Positions 33,414 through 46,300 of a stretch of DNA of 64,000 bases are shown one piece after another (position 1 is the stretch's first letter; each line of letters begins with the position of its first letter). The stretch is from Acanthochlamys bracteata (Eukaryota > Streptophyta > Magnoliopsida > Pandanales > Velloziaceae). The position numbers were made by a program, and so were the translations under genes. The stretch is from the NCBI GenBank assembly GCA_019914995.1, contig CM034127.1:11842001-11906000 (forward strand), read 5' to 3'. The notes beneath the pieces were generated by a model. It ran no database searches. It was not told the DNA's origin and worked only from the letters and a program-made list of their open reading frames with translations.

Positions 33414-36400
33414 CTATTCCTGGGGCTCAAAAATGTGACAGTTTCTAACGAAATCATTGGAGAAGTTTACATGCTTCATCCAAAAAGGCTGCAGATGCTT
33501 GTAGCCTATCTCTAGCCAAGGCTTGCACTGCCCATTATAGTGGATAACGGCAGCTTTACTTGCGCTATTGATATCAGTCTTCTCCTGATAACCTAACCCT
33601 AGCATGTGCCAAGACGGATCAATTGGCTGCAGATAGCCTCTGAATGCTATCAATGCTGGTGGAAGAGTTCCAAGCTTCCACAATGTCAAGTTTGACCTTA
33701 AATTCTGCAGGTAATAGGTATGATGATTAACAGAGAATCCCCATTGGTGTTAAAAACAAACTGATAGCAGTAATGAGGACAGTTAAGGAATGTCAACATA
33801 CCTCTCTCACCCAGTAATGGTATGTCTCTTTAATATTTGTTTTCCTCCATGCACTAAGGTCGAAGACATTCATTCCAAACGCCCAGACGCACTCATCTGG
33901 ATCCAAATTCTCAGATATCAAGGGGTGAGAAAAGTTAAAATATGTCTTGAAACGTTTTGACATGATCCAATTGTCTTCACCTCTGCAAGTTTCAACAGCT
34001 CCATTTATCTTCACCTCTGCAAGTTTCAACAGCTCCATTTACTTTGCCAGAAAGATCCATCCTCCACAACGATGACAGGTCTTGCTGAATCACAATGTCA
34101 TCATCAAGGAAGATGACCTTGTTGAGGTTTGGAAAGAGCTGTTGACATACCAACCATGAGATGAGAAAGTGTCGAGATTCTAGAAAACACAAGATTCAAG
34201 AAGTTAAAAGGAATTCAAAAAATTAATTTTTCAGAGGGAAACAAAATTTTCAGTGATAGTAGATGGAGTATACTCACCTAAGGAAGGTATATGTAAACAT
34301 GGTTGAGCAATGAACTGTACTTTAGACTCCTTGCTTGCAGTTCAGAAGCAAAGACCCTAGGATTGTCAGTGGTATGGGCTCCAATGACAGGATCACCATG
34401 ATAGTGCTTCCAAACTCCACGATGCCTCTCTATAGCCTCGAGAATAGGTACATTTTCTCTTGTCAACCAGTCAAACTGGTGAACGCTTTTAACCTCAACT
34501 ATTGCTGGGGATGGAGGACTTAGTGCAAACCAAGAATGCATGCCTGGATAAGTCTTCTTGTCAGTGATGACATGAAAGACTATATTGTTGGGTCTCAAAG
34601 AAGTTCTCACAGCTGAGCTGATCACAACAGAAGCTGCGAGGATATTATCAGTAGCTAGAATATAATGTTGGTAGGAGTTGTCCGAGAGTAGAGGCAGGAG
34701 TTCTGGGGATGGCAATTGCCTACGTGCATGTGCATTTGATGAATACTCATCCATCAGACGCAAAGAAAGGCAATGGATGCCTTTGGGAATTGCAGTCGCT
34801 GCAAAATGTTTGTGTAATTCCTCACCAGTCTTGATTGTTTCACTTCCCTGTCCATATTTTCCATCTGTGTATTACAATTTTGTTAGCTGGGAGACAGGAA
34901 AGAACCTATGTAATGACAAGCTATGGTTTCATATAAGAACTAGACCAAAAGAGTTCAGCAGAAACCAACAACAGAAGAAGTTCAGCAAAAGATACATGAG
35001 GCAGACATTCCTCAACAGGGTGTAAGTGCTTCAAAAAGCTAACTGTGATAATATAAGTAGCACTAAACATAGCATATCTGCTAGCAAATCACTAAATTAA
35101 TGTAGTCGTGCTTTATCAGTCCATCTCGTATATGAAGAAAAATAATATTTTAGAGAGAAAAAGGAGAATCAAAGTTGGATGTGAGGTCCTCCATGAATAA
35201 ATTAAAGCCTGCATGTTCAGAGTTATGAACAGATTTCAGTTCCTTGGGTCGTCTCAAATCCCTATTTGATAGTTCATCATTTCTTATTTATTTTAGGGAT
35301 TCACTTATGGTTTCAAGCATTCACATGGAAGTTTAGTAACATATTCGCGATGCACTTGGTTTTACTTGATAGAAAAGAAGGAGCCATCAAGAGGAGTTCA
35401 TCATAAATACTGTGCACATAAATGAAACCACAAATTGTGGTTGTGGGTGTCATAGTCATGCAAAATGCAATTAAACAAATCCAAGTAAAACCCCGACCAC
35501 AAGTTTACAGTGATATTAGCTTCCTTTCCCGACAAGGTAAGCATAAACAGAATTCACTGAGTAAGTTTCAAACTTTGCTAATATAGATATGCATAAGCAT
35601 AAATGACTCAACCCATACTAGCAAATGTGTCATTCATGCCATTTTTATAGTTGTGGAAGCCCTTGCATTCCACCCCAACTCTTTAAGCATCTTATGCCAA
35701 TGTGTTGACTACCATGATGTTTTATAGTTCAATGTCAAGTTTAGATCTTTAAAGAAATCAGTCATTTTATTTACACCAAAAGTAACAAAAGACATGGATG
35801 CAATCACATGCTCAGGTAGGAACAATTGAGTACTAATTCACTAGAAAGCACAAATGCAATTGAAAAATCTGAATTAAATACATGAATTTGTTGTCAAAAA
35901 GATTTTCTTTAAAAAGCCAGAGATGGCAAATGGGATAAATTAAACATCACAGATATACTGTTGCTTTCAACATCATAGCAAATGTTTTTGCATCATAGTG
36001 GTTATTCTTCATCTCAGAAAGAAATTCATTGAATGAGTCAGGCAACTTAGATGTGAGTTGAATATCTTCCAAGGTCACTTGATCAAGAATCTCGGATAGT
36101 TCTCTCACAAGTCTCTGCAAAAACCAGCATAAGTGAGGAAATTCATCATAACATTCAAACAGCAGCCATCACTAAAATAAAGATGAACTATAGCATTGTA
36201 GGCATCAGGTCTGCCGAGCCTTGTAGATATAAATGAATTATTGAATGTAGATTAAAGATTTACCTTGGAATCACCACCTCTACCAAGTAGCCTTGGTCCC
36301 AGTCGTCTCCCCCCACAATCTGAAGAAAGAAAAAGTAAAGTTTTAACACCTAATAATATTTGAGATACAATATATTGCAATAAAATTTTGGGCGCAGTAG

Positions 36401-37770
36401 CATGATGATGGATTTTGGACGGAATACAACAAAACATGAAATGGGTAGTAGAGCATAATATGCTTGATAGCATTAGAGAGAACTCCACATAAATAGTTCC
36501 AAGAGGTAGACGAAATACGACATTTAAAATCCAAAACTAAGGCTGAAAAAACCAACCTAAACAAATACTTAATGATGATACTTGTGAACAAGCGCAACAA
36601 TATACTACCAAACAAATTATAACAGCTGTGTGTATTAATCAATGTGCCCATAATTGACGCTGATTAAGGATCCACTAAAAATGCACTCCTGCAGAAACGA
36701 CCTCATGCCAATATACCATCCTCATTCATCATAGATCCAGAAAGACTTAAACAATCAGAAACATATAGAGCATAAAATATGAACTCTAACCTTCAAATGT
36801 TCCTGCTAATAATGAAACCATCTAGCTTGGTTGTGGTTGTAAGGGAACCCCCACTGCCAAAAAATGGTGTGTTCAACTACCAGTTGAGCTCCCACATGTC
36901 TGACATTTCAAGAGCGTATGTCTCATCCCACTGCCTATGAATCATCAGGCAAGGTAAACACATCATATATCCCTAGATCTGAGGCCAAAATTACCAGCAG
37001 AACCATTACTGGGAATTCATGAATACAATATACAATTTTCCTCCAAACTATTCAAGCATTCTAATGTCATCCAACAACAAATTGCAAACAGCCCAGTCCC
37101 TTCTCAACACAGCTCAATTCATTGCATAAGAGATGACATCAACACAAAGAAAGGATGGAAAAAACAAATATAAATCCAAATTCCTAAACTAGTAATACAA
37201 CCTAAAAAGTCAGTCCACAACTAACGAAACACCATTTTACAAAATTGTACCACAAGAAACACCACCTTGATCTTTCCACAACCAAAATTAATAGGATACT
37301 TTCTATAGCTACAAATCCAAAGACGATACAGAAACTTTAGCGCGCGATGACGATCACAATATACAAAATACAGCTTCAAAATTAACAGGAACATTAAGAA
37401 ACACTAACAAAATCGAATCTTTGAATAAACCAAATCCAACCTATGCATTAGTTAGAAATGGGAAAACACCAACAAAAATTAAAATCCAATAGTTTTATCG
37501 TAAATGCATTAAAAAGGGACGTAATCGCTGTTCACCTAATGAAGAAGAACAATCGTTGACCCCTTCGAGCGTGCCAACAGCGGCCAATATGAAAACGAAG
37601 GGCAACAGAAACGCGAGCAGAAGCACGGTATAAAACAGTGAGCGGTAAGAGATGTGGTGGTGGCTGGCGGGCTTATCGGGTTCGGCTAGAAAATCGTTAC
37701 CACTGCTGCCGGGGATTGTGGTGGCGGAGATCGTGATACTTTTCATGCTCAGAGAGATCCGGATCTGCAT
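33414..37770 (-). pseudogene. GAUT13/14-type galacturonosyltransferase with several disabling changes
   Basis: GAUT proteins are Golgi GT8 enzymes that build pectin or xylan end structures. Six exons read on the minus strand: 37536-37770, 36264-36319, 35959-36114, 34278-34864, 33802-34138 and 33414-33704. The N-terminus has a type II anchor (LFYTVLLLAFLLPFVFILAA). Family blocks include DEYSSNAHARRQLPSPELLP, VFHVITDKKTYPGMHSWF, FDWLTRENVP, the metal-binding [19 protein letters not shown] and SWHMLGLGYQEKT. Three breaks are visible: a one-base loss near 34822-34826 (KQSRL runs into EELHKHFAAT in another frame); a TAG at 34278-34280 where family members have Glu at the exon end (LP-E-LFPNL); and a perfect 34-bp tandem duplication at 33974-34041 that shifts the frame inside the catalytic domain. 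The remaining sequence is well preserved, so the decay seems recent. Confidence 0.9.
33974..34041. repeat. Perfect 34-bp tandem duplication in GAUT exon 5
   Basis: Bases 33974-34007 repeat exactly as 34008-34041 (unit begins tcttcacctctgcaagtttc). The unit codes part of [11 protein letters not shown]. Thirty-four is not a multiple of three, so the second copy shifts the frame. Identity of the copies implies a very recent event or an assembly artefact. Confidence 0.95.
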
Positions 37771-38925
37771 TCTCGTCGGCGCTCCGCCGTCGCCGCCACT
37801 GTGGGTTTAGCGGCGGATCGCCGGCGACAGCATAAATTCGTCTACATTACTTTCAAAATCGAAAGATACGAACTGGACAATGATCAAATTCGATTCTTGC
37901 GCGCGCATTGCGGAGAAAAATCAAATCTTTTCGAAAACATGTTGTTCTCTGATAATGCGGGTGTTGGTTATCAGTTTTTTCTCTCTATTTTGTTGTCGTG
38001 GTATTTTTTATGTTGTTTGTTGTTGGTAATGGTGAGGTGGTGTTGGAGGTGGTAAGCTTTCTTCTTCCTCGGTGTTTGTTTGCGACGGTCTTCCGTTAGA
38101 GAGAAGAAAGAGATAAAGAAAGACGCAATTCTTTTTCGTTTGATTTATTATTTATTTGTTATTGTTAAACAAAGAATGTAAACTCTTCTAAAATAATGAA
38201 AACTTCTTTAATCTCAACAACTTTTTCTTTTGTTTTTGGGTTTTGGATTAAAAGATTGTTGAATGAAATGTTGGTGAAAAAATTTGGTTAAAATCAGATT
38301 TTGCATTTGTTGAAAAATGAGATAATAAGAATGAAGAGGTTGACTTCTGAGGAATATCAGGTTATAAAGTTGGAAGTAAATTTCAAATTTCCAATCATTT
38401 TCAAACAAGTCATAAATAATTACAATTCAAAGACTTTTAAGTAAATGTATAAATACTTGATCCCAAAATGGAGTTAAACATCTATATTACTACTAAATTA
38501 ATCTAGCATAAACAAAGACAATTATTATTAATATCCAAAAATCTCCTAATATTCATGCTTGCAAATGGTAATTGGTTTTCTATGAAAATTACAATCAGAA
38601 CTCAGAAGCGACTACTGCAGTTTTATACAACAACCTCAGGAACACGACCAAAAGGTCGTTTAGAATAGCAGCAAATATCAGCATTCTACAAAGTTACAAT
38701 GTATACTCAAAAATAGAATTGTAACTACTCTCAAAAACCATCATTGGAAATCTTGGCCTACACTCAATTATAATGCCAGAGACAATTGCACTTTTCTGTT
38801 TAAATCGAGCATTCGCATTTTCAGAATTACAATGTTCCATCCCCAAAAGACGATTCTTGATGTACAAGTACTGACACAAGATGTTTAAACTGAGAAATGA
38901 TGCACATTGATACATCATAAGATAC
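37771..38925. other. GAUT promoter and eIF6 3' flank
   Basis: Upstream of the minus-strand GAUT start and downstream of the minus-strand eIF6 stop. A plus-strand frame at 37801-38055 has no family resemblance. No element with clear ends seen. Confidence 0.45.
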
Positions 38926-41190
38926 TTAAACATAGCTATCAATTAGAGATTTTCTCATTTCATCAACAATTGCACTTGGTTGTGCTTCCCTCAACTTAAA
39001 CACACTCTCAATAACAGAAAGCTCAGTTGCTGTTGTGTCTGATCCACAAAAAGCTGTCCAATCATTCACAGTCATACCGGCAGCAATAACATCACTACCC
39101 CTATTCACTGTTCCAGCAACAAGGGGAACCTGTAGAAGAGTTGAAAGCTCATCGAGATCTTCTACCGACGTATGAGGATGAACCTGCACGTAAATGAAGC
39201 ACGGAAACCAGTTTAGCTACCGGACTATGGTCCTAATGGCTGGCTGATCGCCATGAGTAAGATGAGCAAGCTTTAGCTACTCACCAAACCACCTTTGTTG
39301 GAGAAAGCACAGTAGCTTCCGACTAGGATGTTGCCTGCAACAGTCTGCCTAAAGACCTCCACGCCAAGTACATCTGAAATAATCTCTTCAGTTTCCTGAA
39401 AATTAAACAAGAAGAGTAATTGAGCAGCTCAACTTTTCCTCTCTGGAATCAACTGGTATTATGCTCTAAGAAGACACACAGAAATAATGGTACAAGTATG
39501 GGATGACACTATACAAGAAACTACATCGTAATACAGCTCAACAGTTTCCACAATAACCACATAAGAAGTTCATGAAGATTACCCTGTCTAGGTCAGTATG
39601 GGTGAGGGCGACATAGTCATTACAAGCTATGCAATTGCCCAATGCAGATAGCTTCTCCTCGATACGCTGAACAACTACATGATCAGGTAGGCTGTTCCTC
39701 AAGTGTTGGAGCTCTGAAAAACAGTGAAGACATGTCAAAAGAACTGTCAAGGGAAATCCAAATTACTTTTTAAAAGAACAATAAATCCAAAAAAAAATGA
39801 GGTAGCCCATCACAGTAGGCATCAGTTCAATGTTTTTTAACATCAGTAGCTCATATTTCTTTAAATATCTCTACTGAAAACTATTTATCAATTAAGTATT
39901 ACACAGATAGGCTAAAAAGTTACCTTGATCAGTTGTACTGTGTGGCAAAAGAAGGCCATTCTTATTTCCTAATCCCAACAAGACAAACCAATTAGCTGTT
40001 GCAATCATCACAAATGATTCAGTGCCCTAGACAAAAATACTTACCGGCACACATCCGTCCAACTATTCTAGTGCCTGCAATGGAAGTCTTCACCACTGGA
40101 ATAACATCAGCAAGCTCAGACTCATATACACTGCAAATTAGAACAAGTATGACTATTAGCTTCCTGATATTCAATTAAACAGCTTTTGCTCTACAGATGA
40201 TCAAATAACCTGTAGAAGCTTTCGGATCCTCCAATTGCAACCAAACAGTACGCATTTGTGAGCTTTGAGAAAACCCCAACCTCACAATTGTTTTCAAATT
40301 GAAGTCCTGCAAGTACCACATTTGCACATCACAGCAACTAGTTAGCAGAATCCAATTTAAACAAGTAAAGATTAGGTCCTAGCTGATTCATGACTGAGCT
40401 TTTGATTCTCAAAGCCACAAAAGAAATGTAATCAATGTACAAAGCAGGTGATTTCTTCTTGCTTTCTATTGACATCATAAAATAAAGCTCGTAAACCATG
40501 GATGTATTCCTCATCCTTTCTGTTAGACAAATACATTGCAACTGGAGAAAAAATAAAGCTCGTAAACCATGGATGTATTCCTCATCCTTTCTGTTAGACA
40601 AATACATTGCAACTGGAGGAAAAAAAAAAAAAAAAAAAGCTTGACATGAAATTGTGGACCATATATATCATAAGTAAATCACCTTGCCAATATTCCAAAC
40701 ATCTAACGATTTGATTAGAAGGACTGCCACCCAGTAATAATTGTCATATAATTTAATCCTTAATTCTGCTAGTTCTCCTCATTGAACCCTCATACACTAG
40801 TGCCTCCAACCTTCAAATATGTGTAGCAGTCTCTTTACCCCATTAACTCATAAAAATGTTCCCTCTTTCGTAACCACTAAACTATATCCCAACAAATTGC
40901 TGCAATCTTCCTCGTATAAACTACCAACATGAACTGAAAAACCACAATCATCGATCAACAACAAGAATTCCTAACAATAGTTAGACCCTAAATTGCTAAA
41001 CAACCAGCTTCTCCTTGATACTTGTATCTTAACAAAGGTTATGAAAAAAGCACGCGCAGATTGCGTGCAGATATGTAGCCATTCACACGAAAGTCCGGAA
41101 AAATTAAAACATAGAATCAACCTCAATCTAGAGATAGTAATAAAACCAAGAGAGTATAGAAGAAAGGGATAGAAACTTACTAGTAGCCAT
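38926..41190 (-). CDS. eIF6: Eukaryotic translation initiation factor 6 (eIF6), 245 aa
   Basis: eIF6 binds the 60S ribosomal subunit, is needed for its maturation and keeps it from joining 40S too early. Seven exons on the minus strand: 41181-41190, 40210-40306, 40045-40130, 39924-39968, 39583-39713, 39285-39395 and 38926-39183. They give exactly 245 residues, the family length, with all phases correct. The first coding exon holds only ten bases (Met-Ala-Thr plus one base). Typical blocks are [76 protein letters not shown] and [20 protein letters not shown] leader exon 41191-41233 and a leader intron 41234-41484 are supported by GT-AG motifs. A TATA box lies at 41660-41669. Intron 1 contains a 71-bp tandem duplication. 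Confidence 0.95.
40481..40622. repeat. 71-bp tandem duplication in eIF6 intron 1
   Basis: Unit 40481-40551 repeats at 40552-40622 with about one mismatch near its end (gagaaaa against gaggaaa). The unit begins aataaagctcgtaaaccatg. It lies inside an intron and a poly-A run follows at 40618-40638. Recent local duplication. Confidence 0.92.
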
Positions 41191-41659
41191 GATAAAAGAA
41201 AACTCCGGCAACACTAACCAAGAACCACAGAACCTGCAAAAATTTTATTTTATGAAGCAAAAGAGTAAACAATTTCAAACTTCAGAAACTTAACAAAGCT
41301 GAATCTTTTAGACCCAGTTCATTGTAACATACATATATATAAACAAATCAACAACAAGAATCAATGGATTAACATTAATAATAAAAGCCACCGACTTTGT
41401 GCAACCGACGAAGCAACTACAATCCAAAGTCAAATTAATTGAAGAAAAAAATAAAATAAATGGCGTCTTCATCTTGTTACCAACCTGATGAATTGAGTGA
41501 TTAAGGGTCAATTGATTAATGAAACAGAGTGCGAATTGAGAAATTTGGAAGTAATTTGGGAAGATTAGGGTTTTATGAGAAGGGGGAAGAGGAAAATGGA
41601 GCTTTCGCGCGGTTTCTGTTTTTTCTCGATTGCGTCGGTCCACCGGTTTGGGCTCTTCG

Positions 41660-41669
41660 TTTATATAGG
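41660..41669 (-). promoter_or_regulatory. TATA box of eIF6
   Basis: On the minus strand the sequence reads cctatataaac, a close match to the TATA consensus, about 175 bases above the leader-intron donor at 41484. Confidence 0.55.
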
Positions 41670-41778
41670 CCTTCATAATTGAACACAAAAACAAAGAAAA
41701 ACAGCAAAACCAAACTTGGCATCCAAACTTTCACTTCAAAATTTTGACCGCGTTCATTAATTAAAATCTCATCACTTT

Positions 41779-42039
41779 GGGCGTGTTTATCAAGGGAGTG
41801 GGAAGTGGAGTTTTAGGTGAAGTAAAGTTTTTAAAAAATAAATTTAAAAAATAAAATTAAAAATTAAAAATATTTAATAAAAAATAAAATTTTATATTAA
41901 TTATATATTTATAGTAAGTGTTAAATTTGAATTTTAAAAAAATTTATTGATAAAAAAATTTTATTTTAATTTTTGTATGTATTTATGTAAAATTTGAGTT
42001 TAAAGAAAGTAGAGTTTATGGGTGTTGACAAACACGCCC
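41779..42039. mobile_element. MITE with GGGCGTGTTT terminal inverted repeats
   Basis: The left end is gggcgtgtttatcaaggg; the reverse complement of the right end is gggcgtgtttgtcaacaccc. The first 14 bases match except one. The element is about 261 bp, AT-rich and non-coding. The flanks ttt and ttt suggest a 3-bp target duplication as in PIF/Harbinger elements, but so short a match in AT-rich DNA is weak. Confidence 0.75.
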
Positions 42040-43389
42040 TTTATCTCAAAACTTATATTTCACATTTTCTAATTCTTAAAATTTAAGTTGAATCAATTAG
42101 ATACAATTTAAAATATAAAAGAATTATATTTTAGATTATTTTGATATTTCTATTTTATCATCAAGTGTTTGGAAAATCATATCTTTCATAAGAAGTATGA
42201 ATGGCTCAGATGCATAAGTAATTGCTTTTTGAAACTGAAGCATTTGATCTCCTAAAAGTATTGCTTGATGTAAACAGTAATATCATCAATACCAGTTGAA
42301 CTTGAACTAGTTTGGGAGTGCTTATTAGAAAAAAAGTTATAAAAAAAAATATATATTATTTTAAAAAATTTTAATAAAAATTATTAATAATAAATATTTT
42401 ATTTGTGTTTTCAAATTTAAAGAAATTTTTAAAAGTTATGCATAATTTTTTGAAATTGATAAGAAATTTATAGGAGAGTTTAAAAAATTTTATAAAATAA
42501 AATTTTTCTGAAAAGAAATATTTAAAATTTTTGAAAAGTTTATATACAAAATATAAAAGTAAGCAACATAATTTTACGATATAAATGTTTTTTTATTTTT
42601 CGAAATTTTAAATATATTTTATGAAATATTGTAAATAATTTATTTTTAAGTGAATTTGAAAAGGATTTCAAACATTCACATAAACTATATTTGTGAATGT
42701 TTTTTCTTGTATTGTTAAAATACTTTATAACAGTCTGGTGTTGCAAAATTTCGAAACCAAAAGAAAAGAATCAGGAGAGGAGTGCCACGCGTCAGAACAA
42801 TGTTAATCGTATAAATAGAAACTATTTTGAATATTTCCTCTGAAGATAGACAATATATAAATAATTTCTTTCTAGGCCTATTCACTTATGTGGGCCTTCG
42901 GCCCGTTATGTGCTATAAAGTATCTTAACGCACCAGCAAACTTGACTCCGTGATACTTTCTAATTTGCTGTCTTTGGCGTACCCGCCACGTGGATTTATT
43001 TGACGGTGGTCCTTCGCTGGTATCAACTTCCTGGGTCCCACTTTGTTTCTTCACTTTACTTGAGTAGTCCAAGTATAACCCACTGAGCTTAACCAGTATG
43101 GTACTTCGAGAATGACCGAACTGCCCTTACATTATAGCTATAAACTATAAGATTAAAGCTACATAAAGGGTAATTTTCAATGCTTTTAAATATATAGAGG
43201 ATTACTTAAGCTTAAGCAAATTATCTATAGAATTTTTGGCAGTATTAGGTAAGTGCAAGCGATCAATCACCGCACACAGTCCAAAAGCAAAACTTGAAAA
43301 AACTCGTGACCGTACTCGTTGATTCATTTTCTCCTTCTTCTTCAGTTCAGTTCAGTTCTTCACACACTCTCTGTAACAACAAGTCAACA

Positions 43390-46300
43390 ATGCCTAGTTG
43401 GTCACTAACAACAACTGCTGCTACGATGAACACCTGCGCGGCAGCGATTGTTCCTGGATTCATTTTCCCGTCCTCTAGATCCTCTCGATTCAGTTTCTCT
43501 TCGCCGGCGAAGATCGCCACCGTCCGTCGTCGGCACCTGATTTCAAACGTTCGATGCGTTGCGAGTGAGAGAGAGACCAAGGGTGATGATGAAGGTGAGA
43601 TGAAGAATTCTGTCTTTATACTCTTGTTGTGTTTCGGAATTAAATGAAAATGTTTGCCTACTGAATGTGGATGCAATTGTGATCTGATCGTGCTGAATTT
43701 GTTGATGTCTTCTCAGAAAAAACTGGTAACTACTTCTAGGTAATGATAAAATGACACGATTGCACGTTCACTTTGGATACTGAAGAGTTTGTTATTAGTA
43801 CATATATAGTAATAATACGGTCGTGCTGAAACGATCGTAGAAACGATAGTTTTTTGTGCGTACCTGGAAATTGCTTGCAAATCATTTAGTTTAGTAATAT
43901 ATTTAACAAAATTTCGTAGTGTTGATACAAAGATGATTTGGTATGGTTGATAATCGTCATGGATGTTTTAAAGTTGTCAGTCTTGTATGGTAATTCGAAG
44001 ATACAAGTGAGTAGTTCCTTTTGCATCAAATAGTTTTGGATGGTATGGTTTTTATTTAAGATTATCGAAATATTATTGGTTCATCTAGTATATGACATTT
44101 TCATGTATGTATTTACAAACAAGAGAATGAGAGTTTATTCAGACACTTGGAGGATGTAATTTACTTAAGTGTAGTTTACTGTATGGTGTAGGCCTTCTGC
44201 GTAAATTTTCTAGCTATGAGAATATCGTCTTTAAAATTTGTAAAGAATGTCATGGATTATGCGAATTTCGGGATACTTGTTATTTCTGGAATTGTTATCT
44301 TATAACTAATATCTTATAAGTCCTTCATACTGCCATATATAGGTATATTAAGTCCACATATCTCAACTGCATATGACTCGATGAGCATCGCATCGAGCAT
44401 CAAGTATCATGCTGAATTCACACCATTATTCTCTCCGGAGGATTTTGGAATCCCAAAAGCTTATTTTGCAACTGCCGAGAGTGTACGTGATGCACTTATC
44501 ATCAATTGGAATGCAACATATGATTACTATGAAAAGAAGAATGCGAAACAAGCATATTATCTATCTATGGAATTTCTTCAGGTCCTTTTTCTTTCCTGCT
44601 GTTTCTTGTTCAATGGATGTTCACAACTACCTTCTCTCCTTTCTCTTATTTATAAGTTGTGCTTTCTGCAGGGGAGAGCACTTTTAAATGCAATTGGAAA
44701 TTTAGAGCTTACAGGTGAATATGCAGAGGCGCTAACAAGGCTTGGTCATACTCTTGAAAATGTTGCTAGGCAGGTAAATATCTCTTCTTCCACTGAAGTT
44801 GATAATATCAGCCTTTAGTGAACTCTAAATCCTTTGGCATTTGATTTATTTCTGTATAAAAATAAAACTGATTCATCATGACAGGAACCTGATGCTGCCC
44901 TTGGAAATGGTGGTCTTGGCCGGCTAGCATCCTGCTTCTTAGACTCTCTTGCAACGTTGAATTATCCGGCATGGGGTTATGGACTAAGGTACAAGTATGG
45001 TTTATTTCAGCAGAATCTTACCACAGATGGTCAAGAAGAAGTTGCTGAAAGTTGGCTTGAGGTGATTTTTTCAATTGAGATTATTTCAGACTAGAAACTT
45101 ATCTTCAAAGTGTTGAAAGTAAAAACTGTAATGGTGTATACAATTTCTTTGTTGACTGGTTCTTTTGGTGTTTGTTTGCAGATGGGGAATCCATGGGAAA
45201 TCATGAGGAATGATGTTACCTATCCTGTAAAGTTCTATGGGAAGGTGGTTGATGGTTCGGATGGGAAGAAACATTGGATTGGTGGTGAAAATATTAAGGC
45301 TGTCGCCTACGATGTTCCAATTCCTGGATATAAGACTAAAACAACCATTAATCTCCGTCTCTGGTCTACAAAAGTTCCATCTCGAGATTTTGATCTGCAA
45401 GCTTTTAATGCAGGAGAACATACAAAAGCATATGAGGCCCATGCAAATGCTGACAAGGTTAAACCCCGTTGATGATTTGATTTTTCCCACTTCTTTGAAA
45501 TTTATGGTGAATTAATAGCGATGTCTTTTGACTGCATACAAATTTATGATATTTGCATTACTTCTAATAGTATTTTATGATTGTTGTAGATTTGCTATAT
45601 TCTTTACCCAGGAGATGATTCAGTTGAGGGGAAAATTCTTCGTTTGAAACAACAATATACGTTATGTTCAGCTTCACTTCAAGACATTGTTGCTCGTTTT
45701 GAGAGGAGATCGGGACTTATGGTAAACTGGGAAGACTTTCCGGGGAAAGTTGCAGTGCAGATGAATGATACCCACCCAACCCTATGCATCCCGGAGTTGA
45801 TGAGAATTCTTATTGATATCAAGGGTTTGAGTTGGAAGGACGCTTGGAGCATTACCCAAAGGTGAGCTTTGTTTATTGAAACCGTTATCAGTGTGGTAGC
45901 TTACCCAAATTTTGGAAGCAATGATTATGGAAACTTCTATTATGCATAAGAAATATTGGTCTTGAAACTTGATACTAGCCTAATAATTTTCTTTACTAAT
46001 CCTCATCATGCTTCCCTTATGTGGCACTAAGGAAGGAAACCCAAATTGGAATGATCTCCTAAGTGCTTAGTATTTCCTTAAAAGTAAAAGATCTCAAGTT
46101 TTCTCCTTCTTTCTTTCTTATATATCCTGCGACTAAGTTCAAGCGAAGCGGAGGGTCATGAGCATACCTCTTCGAATAAAGATGGTAGTTTTGCATGTCC
46201 ATGACCGACCTTTGTGAGTTATTTTCCCATTTTGTCATAATTAATGGGTATTAGTTGGCTTGTTTCTTTTGCGCATGTCACTGGATATCTGATTTAGTAT

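Larger units (their letters stand above)
41191..43389. other. Divergent region between eIF6 and PHS1
   Basis: Head-to-head spacing of about 2.2 kb. It holds the eIF6 leader and TATA box, the MITE at 41779-42039, an AT-rich tract at about 42310-42700 without clear ends, and the PHS1 promoter and leader. A TATA-like ataaatag lies near 42810 and another tatatag near 43192; which one serves PHS1 is not clear. A GGCCC-containing patch occurs at 42890-42905. Confidence 0.5.

Noticed and set aside
34008-34041. The 34-bp unit in GAUT as a tiny intron
   Set aside because: Too short for a plant intron and an exact repeat of the adjacent exon.
42878-43072. 64-aa minus-strand frame in the PHS1 promoter region
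   Set aside because: No family resemblance and no splice or promoter support.
43294-43389. Earlier start for PHS1
   Set aside because: The codon at 43294 is TTG; the first ATG in frame is 43390.
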